Positions 7,956-16,000 of a DNA stretch of 44,054 nucleotides are shown in pieces. Source of the stretch: Iamia sp035575815 (GTDB lineage Bacteria > Actinomycetota > Acidimicrobiia > Acidimicrobiales > Iamiaceae); assembly GCF_035575815.1 (NCBI RefSeq), contig NZ_DATLXO010000062.1, positions 1 to 44,054 on the forward strand, written 5' to 3'. The notes under the pieces are model-generated. The model did no database searches, was not told the origin of the DNA, and saw only the letters and a list, made by a program, of their open reading frames with translations. Position 1 is the stretch's first letter. Each line of letters opens with the position of its first letter. Position numbers and translations under genes: made by a program.

Positions 7956-9305
7956 ATGGCCACTGCCCTCGACGACCCCACCGCCGAGGTCACCGACCTC
8001 CTCCAGCACCTCATCCGCAACGAGTGCGTGAACGACGGGTCGGTGGCGTCGGGGAACGAGGCGCGGTCGGTCGCGACGCTGCGCGCCCACCTCGAGGGCA
8101 CCGGCCTCGACCTCGAGGTCTACGAGCCCCAGCCCGGGCGCGAGAGCCTCGTCGGTCGCATCGAGGGTCGTGACCCACGCGCCCCGACGCTCACCCTGCT
8201 CGGACACCTCGACGTCGTGCCCGCCAACGGCAACCGTTGGCGGCGGGACCCCTTCGGCGGCGAGCTGGTCGACGGAGAGGTGTGGGGGCGAGGAGCGATC
8301 GACATGCTCAACCTCACGGCATCGATGGCCGTCGCGATGCGGCGCCTGGCCGCCCGCGGGTGGCGCCCCGACGGCACACTCGTCTTCGCCGCCGTCGCCG
8401 ACGAGGAGGCATCGGGCACCTGGGGCGCGCATCACCTCGCCGACCACGAGCTCGATTCGGTGCGCACCGACTACGTGCTCACGGAATCCGGGGGCATCCC
8501 CATGAAGAGCCCGACCGGCACCAAGATCCCGGTCATGGTCGGCGAGAAGGGTTGCTACTGGTGCCGCATCACCGTGCGGGGCACCGCCGGGCACGGGTCC
8601 CAGCCCTACAAGTCCGACAACGCGCTGGTGAAGGCCGCCGAGGTCGTGCGGCGCATCGCCGAGCACCGGCCCGAGGCGCAGATCGGTGAGGTGTGGAAGC
8701 GCTACCTCGCCTCGATGGGGCTGCCCGACGAGGTCATCGCACCGCTGCTCGACGCCGATCGCATCGACGACCGCATCGCCGAGCTGCCCCTCGGGATGGC
8801 CCGTCTCTTCCACGCGTGCACCCACACCACGCTGAGCCCGAACATCGCCCACGGCGGTTCGAAGATCAACACCATCCCCGACGAGGTCCGTCTCGAGGTC
8901 GACGTCCGCACCCTGCCCGGCCAGGACGCGGCGGCCATCGAGGCGATCATCGCCGAGGCCGTCGGCGACCTGCGCGACGACGTGACCGTCGAGCCCGCGG
9001 TGTTCGACCCCGCGACCGAATCGCCCGTCGACACGCCGCTGTGGGACTCGTTGACCCGCGTCTCGTCGCGCTTCTATGAGGGCAGCCAGACGGTGCCGAT
9101 GCTCATCGCCGGCGCCACCGACGCCCGGTTCTTCCGGCGCCTCGGCGCCACCGCCTACGGCTTCGGCCTATTCAGTCGGAACCTGCGCTACGAGGACTTC
9201 GGCCGCATGTTCCACGGTGACGACGAGCGGGTGGACACCGAATCGCTGCGGCTGTCGACCGAGATGTGGGAGGCCGTGGCCATCGACCTCCTCGGCGGAT
9301 CGTGA
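7956..9305 (+). CDS. M20/M25/M40-family metallopeptidase
   Basis: A 449-residue zinc-dependent hydrolase of the ArgE/DapE/carboxypeptidase G2 group. Visible elements: GHLDVVPANGNRW (first His-x-Asp ligand pair), GRGAIDMLN (bridging Asp), DEEASGTWGAHHL (catalytic Glu and metal Glu), and the dimerisation-domain entry GTAGHGSQPYKSDN. No signal peptide is seen, so it is cytosolic. It probably removes an N-acyl group or cleaves a dipeptide-like amide, but the substrate is not evident. The ATG at 7956 fits the promoter box. Its stop overlaps the start of the HAD gene by GTGA, so the two are translationally coupled. Confidence 0.94.
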   Translation: MATALDDPTAEVTDLLQHLIRNECVNDGSVASGNEARSVATLRAHLEGTGLDLEVYEPQPGRESLVGRIEGRDPRAPTLTLLGHLDVVPANGNRWRRDPFGGELVDGEVWGRGAIDMLNLTASMAVAMRRLAARGWRPDGTLVFAAVADEEASGTWGAHHLADHELDSVRTDYVLTESGGIPMKSPTGTKIPVMVGEKGCYWCRITVRGTAGHGSQPYKSDNALVKAAEVVRRIAEHRPEAQIGEVWKRYLASMGLPDEVIAPLLDADRIDDRIAELPLGMARLFHACTHTTLSPNIAHGGSKINTIPDEVRLEVDVRTLPGQDAAAIEAIIAEAVGDLRDDVTVEPAVFDPATESPVDTPLWDSLTRVSSRFYEGSQTVPMLIAGATDARFFRRLGATAYGFGLFSRNLRYEDFGRMFHGDDERVDTESLRLSTEMWEAVAIDLLGGS

Positions 9306-10027
9306 GCGGGCTCGACGGGCCCGACGCCCCCCGACCGGTGGAAGGCATCACCGCCGCCCTGTTCGACTTCGGCGGCGTGATCCTCTCCAGCCCCTTCGAG
9401 GCCTTCGCCCACTACGAGGAGGCCCACGGCCTGCCGGACGGCTTCCTTCGTCGGGTGAACGCCACCGACCCCGACGACAACGCCTGGGCCCGCCTCGAGC
9501 GCAACGAGCTCGACCTCGACGAGTTCTGCGACCGGTTCGAGGCTGAGGCCCGGGCCCTCGGCGGCGAGGTCGACGCCCGGGAGGTGCTCGGGCTCCTGCG
9601 CGGTGAGCTGCGCCCGGCGATGGTCACCGCTCTCCGGCGCTGCGGTGAGCGACTGAAGACGGCCCTGCTGACCAACAACGTCGTCACCATGCGCGCCACC
9701 CCCATGGCCGGTGGCCCTCCTGACGGCTCGGACGGCTCGAACCTGATCGGCGGCGAAGATGGCGATGGCGATTCGCACCGCGCCGTGCTGGACCTCTTCG
9801 ACGTGATCATCGAGTCGTCGGTCGTGGGCGTCCGCAAGCCCGACCCTGCGTTCTACGAACGGGCGTGCGCCGCGCTGTCGATCGAGGCGTCGGAGGCTGT
9901 CTTCCTCGACGACCTCGGGGTCAACCTCAAGCCGGCCCGCGCCATCGGCATGACCACGATCAAGGTCGGCGACCCCGCCGTCGCCATCGCCGAGCTCGAG
10001 GCCGTCGTCGGCTTCCCCCTGTCCTGA
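9302..10027 (+). CDS. HAD-superfamily phosphatase (YihX / epoxide-hydrolase N-domain type)
   Basis: A 241-residue haloacid-dehalogenase-like hydrolase. Motif I is ALFDFGGVI, with the nucleophilic Asp but Gly in place of the second Asp, as in the YihX subgroup. Motif II is LLTNN, motif III the Lys of VRKPDPAFYE, and motif IV FLDDLGVNLKPA. A helical cap (about residues 25-105) follows motif I, as in subfamily IA. A Gly/Asp-rich insertion (residues about 138-160, near GGPPDGSDGSN) is unusual. It probably dephosphorylates a small sugar or acyl phosphate. The GTG start at 9302 overlaps the peptidase stop. The gene ends 25 bases before the first repeat-bounded nuclease unit. Confidence 0.9.
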   Translation: MSGLDGPDAPRPVEGITAALFDFGGVILSSPFEAFAHYEEAHGLPDGFLRRVNATDPDDNAWARLERNELDLDEFCDRFEAEARALGGEVDAREVLGLLRGELRPAMVTALRRCGERLKTALLTNNVVTMRATPMAGGPPDGSDGSNLIGGEDGDGDSHRAVLDLFDVIIESSVVGVRKPDPAFYERACAALSIEASEAVFLDDLGVNLKPARAIGMTTIKVGDPAVAIAELEAVVGFPLS

Positions 10028-10058
10028 CCCGCCGCGCCGCCCCCCACCCCGCCCCCAT

Positions 10059-10110
10059 CGAACTGGTCGCGAGATCCGTCGCTCGAGGCACGGGAACCGC
10101 GACCAGTTCG
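10059..10110. repeat. Palindromic unit A1
   Basis: A 52-base unit with perfect 13-base arms, CGAACTGGTCGCG and its inverse, and partial pairing further in. First member of the left doublet. Confidence 0.8.
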
Positions 10111-10119
10111 AGGCCTCGT

Positions 10120-10170
10120 CGGTTCTGGCCGCGAGATCCGTCGCTCCCGCGACGGGAATCGCGACCGCTA
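10120..10170. repeat. Palindromic unit A2
   Basis: Second member of the left doublet, nine bases from A1. Arms GGCCGCGAGATCCGTCGC and GCGACGGGAATCGCGACC are imperfect inverses around a short loop. Its right edge carries the stop codon of the neighbouring minus-strand gene. Confidence 0.75.
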
Positions 10171-11103
10171 CGCCGCTCGGGTCAGACGCGCCTTCGACCG
10201 GGCGCGACGGACCGCGTCGACGACCTCTCGTGGGCGATGCCAGACGGCGAACTCCGACACGCGCTCGACCACGAACCCTGCGCTGTCCAAGCGAGCCTGG
10301 CGGGCGCAATCGTCAGCCTCGTCGCTCAGGGCCGAGTGGTAGCGATCGCTGTCGACCTCGATCACGAGCGGAAGGTCCGCGGCGACGAAGTCCACCCGTC
10401 CGCACCACCTCTCGTCGTCGCCCAGGTCGACCTGGCGACGCATGGGCGGGAAGCCGGCCTGCGTCACGATGGCATCGAAGCGAGCCTCGAGGTTGCTCGC
10501 CGGAGGGACGTAGTCATCCGGGAGGCGGTCGAGCAGCTCCCGCAGCGCCGCTGTCCCGGGCCGACCTCGGTGCATGAGGGGGTCGAGCTCGCGACGCACC
10601 GAAGGCGCCGACAGGAGACGACGGTTCCAGCACCAATCGAACAGGCGCTTGAGCTTCTCGGGATGGACGAGCGGCGCGAGCTGCAACAGCACCACTGCGG
10701 GTCGCACGACCGGCACCCCATCGAGGACCGTCGCGAAGGGGTCAGGTAGATGACGTGGGTGGTGCACGACGTAGGGGCGCGCCCAGCTGCTCCGCGAGCG
10801 CGTCACGATGAGCTCGAGGGGATCGAGCGTGAAGCCCGGCAGCCCCCAGAGGGCAGCGGCGGCGTGATGGGACACGAAGGCGGCGGGACCCGCGTCCAGG
10901 GCCGCCGCCAGTGCGCGCTGGGCATCGGTGGCCGGCGTCCCGGCGTGGCGCGCCACCCGGGGAGACCACGCCAGCCAGTCGCCTCGCCGCAGGCGGTGCC
11001 GACGCGCGTTCTCCGTGAGGCCGAAGCCGACCGCCTGGCGCCAGGCGATGAGACCGAGCTGGTCCTCGGCGAGCTTCGTGAGTCGATGATCGAGATCGTT
11101 CAT
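10168..11103 (-). CDS. AbiEi-like winged-helix protein with VSR-like (DUF559-type) nuclease domain, copy 1
   Basis: A 311-residue protein. Residues about 5-55 resemble the winged-helix start of AbiEi-type proteins (LGLIAWRQAVGFGLTENARR). The segment AAFVSHHAAAALWGLPG is typical of this actinobacterial family. The C-terminus (about 235-300) looks like the VSR/DUF559 endonuclease fold, with D238 in GRVDFV, E249 and D251 in VIEVDSDRYHS, and H256. Close relatives are annotated as type IV antitoxin-like or DUF559 proteins; biochemical function is unknown. Unlike real AbiEi, no AbiEii toxin gene adjoins it. The gene sits alone between inverted doublets of palindromic repeats, and a paralogue lies at 22586. 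Its stop codon touches repeat A2. Confidence 0.8.
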   Translation of the reverse strand: MNDLDHRLTKLAEDQLGLIAWRQAVGFGLTENARRHRLRRGDWLAWSPRVARHAGTPATDAQRALAAALDAGPAAFVSHHAAAALWGLPGFTLDPLELIVTRSRSSWARPYVVHHPRHLPDPFATVLDGVPVVRPAVVLLQLAPLVHPEKLKRLFDWCWNRRLLSAPSVRRELDPLMHRGRPGTAALRELLDRLPDDYVPPASNLEARFDAIVTQAGFPPMRRQVDLGDDERWCGRVDFVAADLPLVIEVDSDRYHSALSDEADDCARQARLDSAGFVVERVSEFAVWHRPREVVDAVRRARSKARLTRAA

Positions 11104-11147
11104 CGACCCATTCCACTCACCCCCTGTGACAATGAGCGCCGGGCGCC

Positions 11148-11200
11148 CGAACCGGTCGCGGTTCCCGTCGCCCCCGCGACGGATTCCGCGACCAGAACCG
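11148..11200. repeat. Palindromic unit A3
   Basis: The unit corresponds to the inverse of A2. Arms GGTCGCGGTTCCCGTCGC and GCGACGGATTCCGCGACC pair imperfectly. First member of the right doublet. Confidence 0.75.
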
Positions 11201-11209
11201 ACGAGACCT

Positions 11210-11261
11210 CGAACCGGTCGCGGTTCCCGTCGCCTCCGCGACGGACCTCGCGACCAGTTCG
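11210..11261. repeat. Palindromic unit A4
   Basis: Inverse of A1, with 44 of 52 positions alike by hand count. It is nine bases from A3, the same spacing as A1-A2, and the two spacers match at 8 of 9 positions. Confidence 0.8.
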
Positions 11262-11274
11262 ATGGGGGTGAGGG

Positions 11275-12229
11275 TCAGGTCGGGGGCTCGGGTGGGGGGA
11301 CGGGAACGATGTCGAACACCCGGGCCGCGTTCTCGCGGAGGAACTGGGGCCAGACGTGGTCGCGGAAGGGCGCCCGGGGCAGCTCGCCGAAGATGCGATC
11401 GAGGGTGAGCCCGGCCGCGTAGTAGCCGGCGTAGATGATCTTCTCGGCGCCCCGGCTGTTGGCGAAGCGGATGATCTCCTCGGGGTAGTACTTCGGCGCG
11501 AAGGCGCTGGTCGAGTAGTGGAGGCCGGGGTACTTGAGCAGCAGCTTGACCATGAGCTCGGTCCACGGATCGGCGCCGTGGCGCACCACGATCTGCAGCT
11601 CGGGCCAGAACCAGCACACCTCGTCGAGCAGGATCGGCAGCTGCGGTGCCATCGGGATGCGCGCCCCGGCACCCCGGCGTAGACGATGATCGGCCGTCCG
11701 ATCTCGATGCACTTGGCGTAGATCGGGTACATCCGCTTGTCGTCGAGCGGCACCTGCGGGTTGCATCCTGTGCCCCACACGTGGATCGCCTTGAGCGAAG
11801 CCCCCCACTCGTCCACCGCGGCGTCGATCGTGCGCAGGGCCCCGATGCCCTCGTTGGGGTCGACGTTGAGCATGCCGGCGAAGTGCTGCGGGAACTCGCG
11901 CACGGCGCGGCGCGAGTGCTCGTTCTCGTGCACCCCGGCGACGAAGGTGGAGATGCGGTGCTTGGCCATCTCCCCCAGCACGACCCGGACCGTATCGCCG
12001 ACCTCGTCATCCCCGAGGTCGGGACGCCCTTGAACATGTACTCAGCCGGCATCTCCATCGCCTGAGTGCCCTCGTCGTTGGCCAGACGGCGGATGTTCTC
12101 GTACTTGGCCGCCTGCTTCTCGCGCGTGTCGGGCATGGCCAGGAACGTGTCGATGACGCCCCCGGACTGCGCCTCGTGGAAGGCGGGCGCAGCGGGGTCG
12201 GCGGAGGCGGCGGCGGAGGGGTCGGTCAC
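11275..12229 (-). pseudogene. Amidohydrolase-2 family metal-dependent hydrolase with two frameshifts
   Basis: Three reading frames must be joined to recover a continuous protein of about 318 residues: TDPSAAASADP through AEYMFKGVP, then DLGDDEVGDTVR through GRPIIVYAGVPG, then ARIPMAPQLPILLDEV to the end. The breaks fall at a GGG run (12021-12023) and a CCCC run (11664-11667), and adding one base to each restores the frame exactly (955+2=957 bases). The protein is a TIM-barrel hydrolase of the ACMSD/amidohydrolase-2 type, with the C-terminal RGAEKIIYAGYYAAG barrel segment. Adding only two bases restores everything, so this may be a live gene with sequencing errors in homopolymers. The GTG at 12229 follows a TAAGGT box by seven bases. 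Confidence 0.85.
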
Positions 12230-12236
12230 GGCGGCG

Positions 12237-12264
12237 ACCTTACCGGGAGCTGGAACGCGTTCTA
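12237..12264 (-). promoter_or_regulatory. Leaderless promoter with KstR-like palindrome for the amidohydrolase
   Basis: TAAGGT (12237-12242, minus strand) ends seven bases before the GTG. Nine bases further upstream lies TGGAACGCGTTCTA (12251-12264 in plus orientation), which matches the TNNAACNNGTTNNA palindrome of KstR-type TetR repressors of steroid or lipid catabolism. Placement between -10 and -35 would allow repression. It overlaps the stop codon of the upstream PH-like gene. Confidence 0.5.
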
Positions 12265-13002
12265 GTTCCGGGTGCCGGGGTCCGGACCGCTGTCCCCGCG
12301 CACCGGGGCCCGAGGGTCGGTGACCCGCAGGCCGAGGCCGAGGGCGACGAGCAGCGCGTCGAGGTCCTCCACGCTGCGGTTGGCCCCGGCGTGGGCGAAC
12401 CAGAGGAACGGCACCCACGGGGTCCACCGGAGCCGGCGATCGCCGGTCAGGACCATCAGGGCGCCCCGGCGGGCCCCGCCGGGGCCGGAGCGGTCGACCT
12501 CGATGGCGGTCACCTCGGCCCAGTCGACCCGCTCGGTGGCTCGCAGCCAGTGCACCTGCACGCCGTCGTGGTCGGCCCAGGCGTAGGCCGTCCACCCGAT
12601 GAAGGTCAGCGTTGCGGCCCACAGCGCGCTGACCAGCGCGACCATCCCCAGCAGGCCGTCGCCCATCGCCACCGCCGCGACCGCGAGCGGGACGGTCAGC
12701 ACGGCGACGGCGCCGATGAACCGCAGCGGGCCCTGCGGCGGACGGGTCCGGAGCTCAGCGTCGACGGCAGCCACGGGCGGCCCGGGAGCCACGGGCAATT
12801 CGGGAGCCACCACCGATTCGGCGGCCACGGGCGACTCGGGGACCAGAGGCGACTCAGGGTCCACGGGCCATCCGGAAGCCGCGGGAGATCTGGGAGCGAG
12901 GGAGGAGCCGGCATCGACCGAGGCACTGCCTCCGCGAGTCTCGGACGGCTCGGACGGCTCGGGCGAATCGGGCGAATCGGGGGGCTCGGCGTCGGCGACC
13001 AT
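12262..13002 (-). CDS. Membrane protein with PH-like domain and Pro/Ser-rich N-terminus
   Basis: A 246-residue protein. Residues 1-90 are a low-complexity stretch of Ser, Pro, Glu and Ala in short repeats (SPDSPEPSEPSE, then PESPLVPESPVAAESV). Two hydrophobic segments follow (about 95-115 and 118-140). The remainder (WADHDGVQVHWLRATERVDWAEVTAIEV) resembles bacterial PH-domain proteins that sit beside the membrane. It starts 48 bases after the Kgd stop and is probably cotranscribed with kgd. The function is unknown. Confidence 0.65.
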   Translation of the reverse strand: MVADAEPPDSPDSPEPSEPSETRGGSASVDAGSSLAPRSPAASGWPVDPESPLVPESPVAAESVVAPELPVAPGPPVAAVDAELRTRPPQGPLRFIGAVAVLTVPLAVAAVAMGDGLLGMVALVSALWAATLTFIGWTAYAWADHDGVQVHWLRATERVDWAEVTAIEVDRSGPGGARRGALMVLTGDRRLRWTPWVPFLWFAHAGANRSVEDLDALLVALGLGLRVTDPRAPVRGDSGPDPGTRN

Positions 13003-13049
13003 CGGGATGGGCGGAGCTCAGGACCGGCCGCGGTGGGCGGCGGCGCCCG

Positions 13050-16000
13050 CTACAGGCCCTCGAAGGCCCGGGTGAGGATCTCGTCGTGCTCCTGGACGTG
13101 GATGGCGTGGCTGCCACCCGCCGGCGAGCCGGACCCGACCCGGGACACGGCGCGGTACTTCATGCCCTCGGGCACCAGTGGCCACAGGCGCTCGTCGACG
13201 AAGGACCGGGGCCCCATGTTGTCGGGCTCCTCCTGCAGCCAGATCACCTCGGTGGCGTTGCCGTACTGCTGGAGGAGCTCGCGGATGCGGCGCCGGGGGA
13301 ACGGGTACAGCTGCTCGAGGCGCACGATGGCCGCCGGCACCCCGAGCTCGTCGCGCCGGGCCAGCGCGTCGTGGCTGACCTTGCCGCTGCAGAAGACCAC
13401 CCGCTGGACGGTCTCGGTGTCGGTGACGCCCGGGTCGTCGAGGACCTCCTCGAAGGACCCGGAGAGCAGGTCACCCACCGACGACCGGGCCGACTTGGCC
13501 CGCAGCAGCGACTTGGGCGTGAAGACGACGAGCGGCTTGAGGACGTCCTGGTGCATCTGGCGGCGCAGCAGGTGGAAGTACTGCGCCGACGTCGATGCGT
13601 TGGCGACCTGGATGTTGTCCTCGGCGCAGAGGGTCAGGAACCGTTCGATGCGGGCCGAGGAGTGCTCGGGGCCCTGGCCCTCGTAGCCGTGGGGCAGCAG
13701 GAGCACGAGGCCCGAGCGCTGGTCCCACTTGTCCTCGGCCGCCGCGAAGTACTGGTCGATGATGATCTGGGCGCCGTTGATGAAGTCGCCGAACTGCGCC
13801 TCCCAGACCACGAGGGTCTCGTCTGCGATGACCGAGTAGCCGTACTCGAAGCCGAGGGCGGCGTACTCCGAGAGCAGCGAGTCATAGATCCAGATCTTGG
13901 CCTGGTCGGGGCTGAGGTGGGCCAGGGGGGCGTGCTCGGCGGCGGTCTCGTAGTCGACGAGGACGCTGTGGCGCTGGGAGAACGTGCCCCGGCGCGAGTC
14001 TTGGCCCGAGAGCCGGATGGTGTTGCCCTCGAGCAGGAGCGAGCCGAAGGCGAGGGCCTCGGCCAGGGCCCAGTCGACCTCGCCGCCGTCGAACATCTTG
14101 TCGCGGGCGTCGAGCTGCTTGGCCAGCTTGGGGTGGACCGTGAAGCCCTCGGGCCGGTCCGACAGCCGCTGGTAGATCTGTTCGATCGTCTCGGACGGAA
14201 CACCGGTGGTGACGTGCGGCAGCACGCCGCGCGCCGGGGCCGGCGGCCGGGCCACGACATCACCCTCCGGTGCGTGCGCCCGGGTCTCCTCGAGGGCCGA
14301 GGCGAGTTTTCTGGAGAAGTCGTCGAGGGCGGCTTCGGCTTCCTCGATGGTGATGTCGCCGCGGCGCACGAGGGCCTCGGTGTAGAGCTTGCGGACCGAG
14401 CGCCGGGCGTCGATGCGCTTGTACATGAGGGGCTGGGTGTAGCTCGGGTCGTCGCCCTCGTTGTGGCCGTGGCGCCGGTAGCAGACCATGTCGATGACGA
14501 CGTCCTTGTGGAACCGCTGGCGGTAGGCGTAGGCCAGGCGGGCCACCCGCACGCAGGCTTCGGGGTCGTCGCCGTTCACGTGGAAGATCGGCGCCTGCAC
14601 CATCTTGGCGATGTCGGTGCAGTACTCCGAGGACCGTGCCGCGTCCGGCGGGGTGGTGAAGCCGAGCTGGTTGTTGATGATGAGGTGGATGGTCCCGCCC
14701 ACCCGGTAGCCCTTGATGCTCGAGAGGTTCAGCGTCTCGGCCACCACGCCCTGGCCGGCGAAGGCGGCGTCGCCGTGCACCAGAAGGGGCAGCACCGAGA
14801 AGGCCCCGGGATCGTTGATCACGTCCTGACGGGCCCGGGCCATGCCGACCACGACGGGGTCGACGGCCTCGAGGTGGCTGGGGTTGGCCGCCATCTCGAT
14901 GGTGATCTCCTGGTTGCGGCGGGACGTGAAGGTGCCCCGCTGGCCGAGGTGGTACTTCACGTCGCCCGAGCCCTGGGTGGACTCGGGGTCGATGTAGCCC
15001 TCGAACTCGGTGAAGAGCTTGTCGAGGGACTTGCCCACGATGTTCGACAACACGTTGAGGCGGCCCCGGTGGGCCATGCCCAGCACCGCGCCATGGAGGT
15101 GGTCGGCGGCGGCTTCCTCGAGGATGGCGTCGAGGATCGGGATGGCCGACTCGGCCCCCTCGATGCCGAAGCGCTTCTGGCCGAGGAACTTCGTGCCGAG
15201 GAACTTCTCGAAGGCCTCGGCCGCGTTGAGCCGGCCCAGGATGTGACGCTGGTCCTCGGGGCCCAGGTTGGTGTCGGCCCCCTCGACCTGGGCCTGGACC
15301 CAGTCCTTCTCCTCGGGCTCCTGGATGTGCATGTACTCGATGCCGATGCGTCGGCAGTACGCGTTGCGGAGCACGCCGAGGATGTCGCCCAGGGCCATGC
15401 GGGGCTGGCCGGCGAGGCCGTCGGTGAGGAACGTCCGGTCGAGGTCCCAGATGGTGAGGCCGTAGCTCGCGGGGTCGAGCTCGGAGTGCATGTGCGGCTC
15501 CTTGGCCGCCAGCGGGTCGAGATCGGCGATGAGATGACCCCGCACCCGGTACATGTTGATCAGGGCCTGGACGTGGATCTGCTTCTGGAGGTTCGACTCC
15601 TCCCTGTCCACGGGGTTGGTGTCCTGTCGCCACCGCACGGCCTCGTAGGGCACGCCGATGGAGCGCAGCACACCGTCGTAGAAGTCGCCCTCGCCCATCA
15701 GCAGCTCGTGGATGCGCTTCAGGAACAGTCCCGACTCGGCGCCCTGGATGATGCGGTGGTCATAGGTCGAGCTCACCGTCATGACCTTCGACACGCCGAG
15801 GTCGGCGAGAGCCTCGGGATCGGCGCCCTGGAACGCCGTGGGGTAGCCGAGGCGACCGACGCCGATGATGGCGCCCTGGCCGGGCATGAGGCGGGGCACC
15901 GACTGCACCGTGCCGATGGTGCCGGGGTTGGTGAGGGTGACCGTCGCGCCGGCGAAGTCATCCGGCGTGAGCTTGTTGGTGCGGACCTTGCGGATGATCT

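Larger units (their letters stand above)
10052..11268. mobile_element. Unit of about 1.2 kb with 22-bp perfect terminal inverted repeats carrying one nuclease-like gene
   Basis: Bases 10052-10073 and 11247-11268 are perfect inverted copies, beginning CCCCCATCGAACTGG at the left edge. Inverted similarity continues inward for about 112 bases per side, with about 93 of 111 positions matching by hand count; each side is two palindromic units with a 9-base spacer. Between them lies one gene of the AbiEi-like/VSR-like family. The unit fills the gap between two convergent genes, 24 bases from one stop codon and 6 from the other. No transposase and no target duplication are visible, so mobility is inferred only. 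Confidence 0.45.

Noticed and set aside
10168..11103. A type IV AbiE toxin-antitoxin pair
   Set aside because: No AbiEii nucleotidyltransferase gene lies beside either copy, and both proteins carry a VSR-like C-terminus not found in AbiEi antitoxins.
10059..11261. Integron attC sites, suggested by GAAC...GTTC ends
   Set aside because: The ends do not fit RYYYAAC/GTTRRRY, the structure is fully palindromic, and no integrase is present.
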